Below, piece by piece: positions 1 through 6,352 of a stretch of DNA of 64,000 bases. The position numbers were made by a program, and so were the translations under genes. The notes below the pieces were generated by a model, which worked only from the letters and a program-made list of their open reading frames with translations, was not told the DNA's origin and did not search any database. Position 1 is the first letter of the stretch. Every line of letters starts with the position of its first letter. The stretch lies in NCBI RefSeq assembly GCF_023195775.1, contig NZ_CP096205.1, positions 1,612,001-1,676,000 of the forward strand. The letters run 5' to 3'. This DNA is from Flavobacterium azooxidireducens. Lineage in GTDB: Bacteria > Bacteroidota > Bacteroidia > Flavobacteriales > Flavobacteriaceae.

Positions 1-1881
1 TGAATTTGATTCTACCCATCCGTTTGAACTTAACGCAGAGATGTAGTTTGGTGCTGCGGCAGTTCCTGTGTAAACAATTACTTGATCACCACTTGAACTT
101 AATCCGAAACCAGAACCTGTTACTGTTCCAACATTGGCAAGTAATGCTGACGTTTGAATACTGATGATTGATCCGGCAGGCACACATTCATCTGCACCTA
201 ATGTCCAAACAATTCCGTTGGCACATTGTGGTTGGGCATTGTTGGTATATTTTGCATCGGTTAAATTGATGAACGTTCCCGGTTCGATATCAACTAAACT
301 TAATAACGCTACTTCGTCTTCGGTAGCGGTGGCATTCATACGATAAGCCACAACTACTAAGTCTCCGGCTTGAAATTGTGTTTGCACTGAAATCGTGCTG
401 AATGTACTTGAAGCAGAAACAACTACCGCATTATCACTGAAATCTTCCACTGTATTTGGTAACAAAGCCACATAATAGGTTTGATTATTCTCTAAATCAG
501 CCGATGGAATAATAGTGATGGTATTGTTTTCAAATGTAGTTGTAAAAGGGACAAGCGTTCCTGCATCATTGTTCAAACGCAATTCTACTAAAGAAGCTGC
601 ATTTTCATTCGTAATCGGATCGTTATTTACTAAACGTACATTTTCATTAAAAGAAATGGTAGGATTTACAGTAATCGCTACGTTTGTTGTATTATTCATT
701 GGAGAAAATGTCACCACCGGAGCAATGGCATCGCCACCGCCAATGGCATTTCCATCCACTGTAAAATTATCAAAACGGTTATTTCCAACAGCTCCACCGG
801 GAGCTTGTTCAAAAGCAACTCTTAATTTAAAGTTCGCGTTGTTATTCACGGCAGCAATTGAAGTAAAATCCAACGCTTCTAAAACCGGATTACCATCGTT
901 TGGTAAAATGGCTGTGAAAGGAATATACGTAGTTCCATCAATTGAATAACTCCACAATTGCGTCCCCGCTCCTGAACCGGAACGACGAGTAGCAAATTGA
1001 ATGATGATATTTTCATATCCTGTAGTTGGTAAATCAAATTGCAATTGACCACCAATTGGGTCGTTAAAACGTAAGTGCGTTCCCGCTACATCACCATTTC
1101 TGGCGTTTAAATTTTCAACATCAAAATTCTGACCCGTGCCACCTAAATTGATTTGGCTAATTCCACCGGCAATAGCTGTGATAGCTGCTCCTGTTACAAA
1201 TGATTGTGATGGAGTTGTCAAGGTAGAAATCGATGAATTATCATTAAAATTCCAATAATGAATTAAAACCGGAACCGGAATAACATCTCCTTCAAGTGTA
1301 AAATTATCAAAACGGTTGTTTCCAACTGTTCCGCCTGTTCCTTGTTCGAAAGCCACTCTTAATTTAAAGTTAGCATTGTTATTTACTCCCTCAATCGCTG
1401 AAAAATCTAACGTTTCTAAAACAGGATTTCCGCTAATTGGGTAGATGGCAGTAAAAGGAAGGTAATTGGTTCCATCAACAGTATACGACCAAAGTTGCGA
1501 ACCTGCACCCGAACCCGAGCGTCTGGTTGCAAATTTGATGATAACATTTTCGAAACCTGTTGTTGGTAAATCAAATTGTAACTGACCCCCGATTGGGTCG
1601 TTAAAACGTAAATGTGTTCCGGCAACATCTCCGTTTCTGGCATTCAGGTTTTCCACGTCAAAATCTTGACCGGTTCCTCCTAAATTAATTTCACTGATTC
1701 CGCCGGCAATAGCGGTAATAGCAGCACCTGTAACAAACGATTGCGACGGTGTGGTTAAGGTTTCAACAGACGTGTTGTTGTTGAAATTCCAGTAATGAAC
1801 GAGTGATTGACCCCAAGATGTGGCGTGCATCACTAGCATTAAAAGGAATAAAAGTCCTTTGGTTTTGTAGTTTTTGAACAT
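1..1881 (-). CDS. Large secreted repeat protein, N-terminal part (runs off the window)
   Basis: The reading frame is open from an ATG at 1879-1881 to the window edge (627 codons, no stop), so only the N-terminus is visible. Residues 1 to about 24 are a signal peptide (Lys-rich start, then Leu/Met-rich core ending TSWGQ). Two tandem copies of a domain of about 175 residues follow (about 25-200 and 202-378), both starting H-Y-W-N-F-N and sharing ATRRSGSGAG and RFDNFT blocks. Next comes an Ig-like domain of the SbsA type (TVNPTISFNENV), then a region with AGDLVVVAYR and FINLTDAKYT as in secreted flavobacterial surface proteins. The missing C-terminus would be expected to carry a T9SS sorting domain, but that is inference. 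Function unknown; possibly adhesin or nuclease-associated. Near-identical domain copies suggest a fairly recent internal duplication. Confidence 0.75.
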   Translation of the reverse strand, partial: MFKNYKTKGLLFLLMLVMHATSWGQSLVHYWNFNNNTSVETLTTPSQSFVTGAAITAIAGGISEINLGGTGQDFDVENLNARNGDVAGTHLRFNDPIGGQLQFDLPTTGFENVIIKFATRRSGSGAGSQLWSYTVDGTNYLPFTAIYPISGNPVLETLDFSAIEGVNNNANFKLRVAFEQGTGGTVGNNRFDNFTLEGDVIPVPVLIHYWNFNDNSSISTLTTPSQSFVTGAAITAIAGGISQINLGGTGQNFDVENLNARNGDVAGTHLRFNDPIGGQLQFDLPTTGYENIIIQFATRRSGSGAGTQLWSYSIDGTTYIPFTAILPNDGNPVLEALDFTSIAAVNNNANFKLRVAFEQAPGGAVGNNRFDNFTVDGNAIGGGDAIAPVVTFSPMNNTTNVAITVNPTISFNENVRLVNNDPITNENAASLVELRLNNDAGTLVPFTTTFENNTITIIPSADLENNQTYYVALLPNTVEDFSDNAVVVSASSTFSTISVQTQFQAGDLVVVAYRMNATATEDEVALLSLVDIEPGTFINLTDAKYTNNAQPQCANGIVWTLGADECVPAGSIISIQTSALLANVGTVTGSGFGLSSSGDQVIVYTGTAAAPNYISALSSNGWVESNS

Positions 1882-2324
1882 TGTTTTTAGATTAGATTAA
1901 TTTTCACAAAATTCAATCTAAGTTGTTATTTCAATTTTAATTTAAGAATAAGGAATGTTTAAATGGTTTTGGAGGTTTGTTTCTGGAAGGTTATGGGGTA
2001 ATGTTTTGGTGATGTTTCGGTAATGAAGGGGCTGAGTTGCTGAGGTACTGAGTTGCTGAGTTTTTGAACCGCAAAGGAATTCGCAAAGGGCACAAAGACG
2101 CTTCGATTTTTAATGGAACACGGATGACACTGATGAAACGGATTTTCACAGATTGATAGCTACGCTATATTTAGATTTTCACGGATTGGATACCTCCGGT
2201 ATTTTCTTTCTCACAGAAAGCACAGAAGACACAGAATTTTTTGGTTCTCTTTTCGGCGTGATTTTTTCGGGTGGCGTGATAAAAGACTTTTGGAAACCTA
2301 GTTTGTAACGTTTACTTTTACGGT
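1882..2324. other. 443-bp intergenic region with repeats
   Basis: No coding sequence is visible. It holds a low-complexity run built on GAGTTGCTGAG (about 2030-2065), then a copy of the interspersed repeat that begins AACCGCAAAG, passes through TTTTTAATGGAACACGGAT and ends with GATTTTCACAG and GATAGCTACGCTAT segments (2067-2195), and a tail with CACAGAAAGCACAGAAG. The last 40 bp before recO (GTTTGTAACGTTTACTTTTACGG) may hold its promoter. Confidence 0.6.
2067..2195. repeat. Interspersed intergenic repeat, copy 1
   Basis: Shares the ordered blocks AACCGCAAAG, CACAAAG, CTTCG, TTTTTAATGGAACACGGAT and GATTTTCACAG with copies at 3064-3300, 4532-4586 plus 5960-6111, and 6109-6213. Ends with a small hairpin GATAGCTACGCTAT. 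Confidence 0.6.
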
Positions 2325-3038
2325 ATGCAAGTCAAAACCAAAGCCATTGTGATTTCAGCGTTAAAGTATCAGGAAAAATCCCTGATAGTGAAGTGCTTGA
2401 CGCGAACAGATGGTTTAAAGAGTTATTTTGTGCCTAATGCTTTTTCAGCTCGCAAGAGTCAGCAGAAGATCGGGTATTTTCAGCCGTTAACGTTGTTGGA
2501 AATTGAGGCGACGCATAAGAATCAAGGAAAGTTAGAGTACTTCAAGGAAATCCGCATAAGTCAGCCGTTTGTGAGTTTGCATAATGATATTGTCAAAAGT
2601 TCGATGGCTCTTTTTCTGTCGGAAGTTTTGCATCATTGCATCAAAGAAGAGGAAAAAAATGAAGCCTTTTTTGATTATTTAGAAACGGCTTTGCTTTGGT
2701 TGGACAGCCACGACGAAGTGGTCAATTTTCACTTAATTTTATTGTTGGGAATGACTCGCTTTTTAGGTTTTTATCCGGATGTTTCTCAGTCAAATTCTTC
2801 TTTTTTTGAATTAACGGAAGGAGTTTTTACGAACTATCACGGCATCAGTTGCCTTTCGGAACACGAAACAATTTTATTTAAGAAATTGATTGAATTAAAG
2901 TTTAACAGCGAATCAAAATGCTTTGTGGCTGCGGAACGACAGGTTTTGCTTAAAATTCTGTTGGATTATTATGCGTTTCATTTGGATGGGTTTAAACGGC
3001 CGAAGTCGTTGGAGGTGTTGGGGGAGGTTTTTTCTTGA
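2325..3038 (+). CDS. recO: DNA repair protein RecO
   Basis: A 237-residue protein with the RecO layout: an N-terminal OB-fold (about 1-80, including KAIVISALKYQEKSLIVKCLT and the GLKSYFVPNAF stretch) followed by an all-helical C-terminal domain. RecO anneals ssDNA and, with RecR and RecF, loads RecA onto SSB-coated gaps in the recombinational repair pathway. Length is typical for Bacteroidota RecO. The zinc-binding cysteines of some RecO proteins are not evident. It stands alone between two repeat-rich intergenic regions, so no operon partner informs the call. The start ATG fits family length. Confidence 0.9.
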   Translation: MQVKTKAIVISALKYQEKSLIVKCLTRTDGLKSYFVPNAFSARKSQQKIGYFQPLTLLEIEATHKNQGKLEYFKEIRISQPFVSLHNDIVKSSMALFLSEVLHHCIKEEEKNEAFFDYLETALLWLDSHDEVVNFHLILLLGMTRFLGFYPDVSQSNSSFFELTEGVFTNYHGISCLSEHETILFKKLIELKFNSESKCFVAAERQVLLKILLDYYAFHLDGFKRPKSLEVLGEVFS

Positions 3039-3383
3039 TGAGTTGCTGAGTAGCTGAGGTTTTAAACGTAAAGAACACAAAGAAGTTTCGCTTTTTAATG
3101 GAACACGGATTTAAAAGATTTCCACAGATTTCCACAGATTTGACAACTTCGTGGTAATAGATTTTCACGGATTTATAACTGCAAAATTAGCAGTCATTTC
3201 AACGTCTCGGCTCCCCTCTCCTTTGGAGAGGGGTTGGGGGTGAGGATTAAAAGCTTTTTAATGGAACACGGATTAAACGGATTTAAAAGATTTCCACGAA
3301 TTTATTATTAGTAAAATAAAAATAATCTTTTATAAAAACAAAAAAACACCCAATCAAGGATGTTTTTCTATTTTTTAATAAAC
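3039..3383. repeat. 345-bp intergenic region with repeat copy 2 and a perfect palindrome
   Basis: No gene is seen. GAGTTGCTGAGTAGCTGAG lies at 3040-3058. The interspersed repeat runs from about 3064 to 3250 and restarts at about 3257 (TTTTTAATGGAACACGGATT). It carries a perfect hairpin with 9-bp arms CCCCTCTCC/GGAGAGGGG at 3213-3221 and 3225-3233, followed by GTTGGGGGTGAGGATT. The identical palindrome recurs at 6066-6086 inside the repeat that was split by the IS110 element. Confidence 0.65.
3343..3367 (-). terminator. Rho-independent terminator after the AraC gene
   Basis: On the minus strand the hairpin AAAACATCC/GGGTGTTTT (6-nt loop, one G-U pair) is followed by a T-rich run. It lies just 3' of the regulator that ends at 3384. 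Confidence 0.6.
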
Positions 3384-3992
3384 TTAAATATTCTCCAAAT
3401 TTTCATTTCTCTTTTGTTTCAATTGCTTGAAATAGGAAGGAGAAAGTCCCGTGATTTTTTTGAATTGGTTGGACAAATGGGCAACACTGCTGTAGTTTAA
3501 CATAAAAGCGATTTCGGTTAAATTTAGTTCATCATACAACAATAATTCTTTTACACGCTCAATTTTGTGCATAATAATGTAGTGCTGAATTGTAATTCCT
3601 CTAACCTCCGAAAAAATATTTGACAAATACGTATAATCGTGATTCAGTTTTTCACTAATATATTCAGAATAATTCACTTTCGGAATTTCATCTGTATAGT
3701 GTACCATCTCCACAATTACATTTTTAATTCTTTCGATTAATATGGCTCTTTTGTCATCCAATAATTCTAATCCTGAAGTGGATAGGTTTTCTCTTAATTT
3801 CTCAAGTTTTTTAGATGATATCTCTCCCAAAACTTCAACCACTCCTAAATCAATGTTAAGAAAATCTAAGTTCAATTTCTTCAATTCTTCTTTAACCACC
3901 ATTTTGCAACGAAGACTAACCATATATTTAATATATAGAATCATAACTGCTTGGTTTTTATCAACATTAGGGTCGTTGTTAAGTATTTTCAT
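3384..3992 (-). CDS. AraC-family transcriptional regulator
   Basis: A 202-residue protein with a C-terminal AraC/XylS double helix-turn-helix (about 115-195): YISEKLNHDYTYLSNIFSEV is the first HTH, and LNLTEIAFMLNYSSVAHLSNQFKKITGLSPS the second with the usual G-L-S-P-S-x-F end. The N-terminal half carries the MVSLRCKMVVKEELKKL block seen in a common small flavobacterial regulator family; it is not a classical sugar-binding cupin. The first ATG directly abuts the stop of the upstream cupin gene, so the two genes look like one transcript. Internal ATGs at residues 17 and 24 are alternative starts and may be the true one. A plausible pair is a cupin ligand sensor plus its regulator. Target genes cannot be read here. 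Confidence 0.8.
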   Translation of the reverse strand: MKILNNDPNVDKNQAVMILYIKYMVSLRCKMVVKEELKKLNLDFLNIDLGVVEVLGEISSKKLEKLRENLSTSGLELLDDKRAILIERIKNVIVEMVHYTDEIPKVNYSEYISEKLNHDYTYLSNIFSEVRGITIQHYIIMHKIERVKELLLYDELNLTEIAFMLNYSSVAHLSNQFKKITGLSPSYFKQLKQKRNENLENI

Positions 3993-4345
3993 TTAATCTT
4001 CATAACCACTTTTTATTACGGTTGATATCATTTTAAATTGTTCATTGGCATTGAAATGATGTTTTGAATGAGCAGGTATTACAATTCCGTCACCTAATTT
4101 TAACTTTAGTTTTTTGTTCTCTAATGTTAATTCAGCAACACCATCAATGATTTGAATATACATATCAAAAGGAGATGTCTTTTCATCTAATTCTTCTCCG
4201 GCATCAAAGGAAGAAACCGTTACATTTCCCGTTGTTTTTTTATAATTGTTCTGCTCACCACGGCATTTTTCATATATTCGACAATCTCTACTACAATATG
4301 AATTTTGGCTTTTTCTAATTCTAAATTGTCATTCGGTTTTTTCAT
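3993..4345 (-). pseudogene. Small cupin protein with a frameshift
   Basis: The frame opens at ATG 4343-4345 with KPNDNLELEKAKIHIVVEIV and stops early after KKQREM. Skipping one base restores the family-like continuation TTGNVTVSSFDAGEELDEK, then the cupin core (SPFDMYIQIIDGVAELTLE, KLKLGDGIVIPAHSKHHF), ending GYED at 3993. The total of 353 nt is one base short of 118 codons. The break coincides with a run of seven T (plus strand 4235-4241), so either a real slippage mutation or a sequencing error is possible. The HSKHHF segment supplies the usual cupin metal/ligand histidines. The gene ends flush against the AraC start and was probably co-transcribed with it. Confidence 0.75.
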
Positions 4346-4531
4346 CTTATTTCGAATAATTTTTTTGTTGACTTACAGTATTATTCCTAACAAAGGTCGA
4401 CTATATTTTATCTATATGATTACAATTCATTGATTATTAATTGTATAATTACCATTTAAAGGTATAATTACCTGAAGAATACTTCTTTTCCTTTCGAATT
4501 ACTATGAATTTTAACCTGTTTAAGTAATTTT
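4346..4531. promoter_or_regulatory. Upstream region of the cupin/AraC pair with an 11-bp direct repeat
   Basis: This AT-rich stretch precedes the minus-strand cupin-AraC transcript. It contains GTATAATTACC twice in direct orientation, at 4443-4453 and 4462-4472, a spacing of 19 bp (about two helical turns). That resembles a tandem half-site operator of an AraC-type regulator. Binding is inference. Confidence 0.35.
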
Positions 4532-4586
4532 AACCGCAAAGGTCACAAAGTAGCTTCGCTTTTTAATGGCACACGGATCCCGATAG
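4532..4586. repeat. Interspersed repeat copy 3, left part (interrupted by IS110)
   Basis: Begins AACCGCAAAGGTCACAAAG, passes through CTTCGCTTTTTAATGG and ends CCCGATAG, the left half of the target palindrome. The repeat resumes at 5960 after the insertion sequence. Confidence 0.7.
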
Positions 4587-4637
4587 CTCCTATGTTTGCA
4601 AAATAAAGTTGATATTATAAATTTGAAGAAATAAAGT

Positions 4638-4800
4638 GAAAAGAAAGAGAGTATACCGATGGCTAAATAACTCTTGAAGTATATTGTTCGATAGATATTA
4701 CCTCTTTCTTTTTTATCTTTTAGAGTTTGAACAGAATGTAAAGAATTGAGTATTGCTTAATATCTTGAATATCCAACTAGGAGAAAAGACGAAGGAAGAT
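4638..4800 (+). ncRNA. Predicted IS110 bridge RNA (target and donor loops recognisable)
   Basis: An 11-bp perfect stem, AAAAGAAAGAG (4639-4649) with CTCTTTCTTTT (4702-4712), encloses a loop with two guides. CCGATGGCT (4656-4664) equals the left target plus core, CCGATAGCT, except for one G that can pair as G-T. TTCGATAG (4687-4694) is complementary to the right half CTATCGGG using two U-G wobbles. A second structure follows: ACAGAAT (4731-4737) equals the right end of the element (5953-5959), and TAGGAG (4778-4783) is the reverse complement of its first bases CTCCTA (4587-4592). The layout matches the left/right target and donor guides of IS621 bridge RNA. The exact RNA ends are unknown. Confidence 0.8.
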
Positions 4801-4832
4801 ACATCACTTTATCAATTACTAATATTAAAAAA

Positions 4833-5873
4833 ATGATTAAAAAATTATTAAAACAAGTCGCAGGAATTGATGTTGCTCAAAAGGAATTAGTCATTACTTT
4901 AGGCCGTATATATGAAGATTTCAACATTGAGTTATTTAGTTACAAAGTTTTTAAAAACAGTGATTCTGGAATTAAATCATTGGTTGAATGGGTAAATAAG
5001 CAAATAGATAAAGAGCTTCCCATACGTTACGTTATGGAAGCAACCGGAGTTTATCATCAAAAGTTTGCATATCATTTAGTCGATAACGGTTGTGAGGTAA
5101 GTATTGTATTACCCAATAAGATTAGTAATTACATACGAACCTTAGAACAAAAAACAGTAACCGATAAGAGTTGTTCGCAAGCAATTGCACAATTTGGATT
5201 AGAGCGAAAATTAGATCGATGGACAAAGCCTAAAAGCATTTACAGGGAGCTACAACAGCTTACCCGTGAAAGAGAGCAAATTGTTCAAGAGAGGAGTAAT
5301 ATTAAAAACCAAATACATGCTGAAAGTGTAGAAGCTATGCCAAATGAACGAAGTCTTGATAGGATGAAAAAGAGAATAGTATTATTGAATTTACAAGAAA
5401 AAGAAATAAAAAAAGAAATCAACGAAATTACAAAAGCTGATCTTCAAGTGTCCAATATCATCAAAAGAGTTACATCAATACCTGGTGTTGGTGAATTAAC
5501 CGCAGTGACAGTTTTAGCGGAAACAAACGGTTTTGAATTAATAAGAAACAAATCTCAGCTAACTAGTTATGCAGGACTGGATGTAAAAGAAAAGCAATCA
5601 GGAACCTCAGTAAAGGGGAAGCCAAGAATATCCAAGAAAGGAAATAGGTTTTTAAGAAAATCATTGCATTTACCAGCATTAAGTGCTGTAAAATGGGATG
5701 AAAATTTTAAAAGTGTTTACGCAAGATTAGTGTCTAAACACGGTATTAAAATGAAAGCTTTGGTAGCAGTTCAAAGAAAGTTACTCGAACTAATCTATAT
5801 TTTATTCAAAAATGAAACAGTTTACGATAAAGAATATATAACAAAAAATAGCGTGCAAACACAAATGGTTTAA
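4833..5873 (+). CDS. IS110-family transposase (bridge RNA-guided recombinase)
   Basis: A 346-residue protein with an N-terminal RuvC-like DEDD domain (GIDVAQKE with D13; VMEATGVYH with E69; TVTDKSC with D111), a coiled-coil middle (about 135-205), a helix-hairpin-helix-like SIPGVGELTAVTVLAE and a C-terminal transposase_20 domain. In the latter, S256 in KQSGTS, before KPRISKKGNRFLRK, is the likely catalytic serine. The position three after D111, normally the fourth acidic residue, appears to be C114. I believe some Bacteroidota members share such a change, but could not check. The enzyme would excise and insert the element as a circle, guided by the RNA encoded just upstream. The gene is full length without frameshift. 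Confidence 0.92.
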   Translation: MIKKLLKQVAGIDVAQKELVITLGRIYEDFNIELFSYKVFKNSDSGIKSLVEWVNKQIDKELPIRYVMEATGVYHQKFAYHLVDNGCEVSIVLPNKISNYIRTLEQKTVTDKSCSQAIAQFGLERKLDRWTKPKSIYRELQQLTREREQIVQERSNIKNQIHAESVEAMPNERSLDRMKKRIVLLNLQEKEIKKEINEITKADLQVSNIIKRVTSIPGVGELTAVTVLAETNGFELIRNKSQLTSYAGLDVKEKQSGTSVKGKPRISKKGNRFLRKSLHLPALSAVKWDENFKSVYARLVSKHGIKMKALVAVQRKLLELIYILFKNETVYDKEYITKNSVQTQMV

Positions 5874-5959
5874 ACACGCTATAGAGACTAGTTCAGAGAC
5901 TGTCTTGAAAAACAAAACTAATAAAAATTTAGATTTTATTTTGGAAATCAACACAGAAT

Positions 5960-6280
5960 CTATCGGGGCGGATTAAACAGATTTTCACAGATTGGATAGC
6001 TTGGCTATAATTGATTGAAGAGGATTTATAATTGCAAATTTAGCAGAGATTTCAACATCTCGCCTCCCCTCTCCTTTGGAGAGGGGTTGGGGTGAGGATT
6101 CTAGAGCTTTTTTAATGGCACACGGATAAAACAGATTTTCACGGATTTTGATAGTTTCGCTATAATCGATTGAAGAGGATTTACAACTTCAAATTTAGCA
6201 GTCATTTCAACATCAAATTATAATCTCTAAGCACATACAATTGACTCATCAACCAATTGACACATTGACTCATTGACTCA
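5960..6280. repeat. Interspersed repeat copy 3 (right part) and copy 4
   Basis: Resumes with CTATCGGGGCGGATTAAACAG, then GATAGCTTGGCTAT, GAAGAGGATTTATAATTGCAAA, and the 9-bp-arm palindrome CCCCTCTCC/GGAGAGGGG (6066-6086) plus GTTGGGGTGAGGATT. From 6109 a fourth copy starts (TTTTTTAATGGCACACGGAT) with GATAGTTTCGCTATAATCGATTG and runs to about 6213. The region ends with ATTGACTCATTGACTCATTG-type low-complexity repeats (about 6240-6285). No gene is seen. Confidence 0.65.
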
Positions 6281-6352
6281 TTGCCACATTATATTACCAT
6301 ATTATCCCAAAAATCATTACTTTCGCAAATTGATTTTTTAGAACGAGAAAAC

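Larger units (their letters stand above)
4587..5959 (+). mobile_element. Complete IS110-family insertion sequence
   Basis: The element is about 1.37 kb: a 5' non-coding end of about 245 bp, one transposase gene and a short 3' end of 86 bp. It has no terminal inverted repeats and no target duplication beyond the dinucleotide CT (4587-4588 and 5960-5961). Removing it rejoins CCCGATAG and CTATCGGG into the perfect palindrome CCCGATAGCTATCGGG, which lies inside an interspersed repeat; this fixes both ends. Insertion at a CT core in a palindromic repeat is known for IS621-type IS110 elements. The long left end fits the IS110 subgroup that encodes its bridge RNA upstream of the transposase. The frame is intact, so it may be active. 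Confidence 0.9.

Noticed and set aside
164..949. Plus-strand open frames at 164-346 and 515-949
   Set aside because: They are antisense shadows of the minus-strand secreted protein, whose frame has a signal peptide and repeated domains.
2213..2240. CRISPR-like short repeats (CACAGAAAGCACAGAAG)
   Set aside because: Too few units, no spacers of uniform length and no cas genes.
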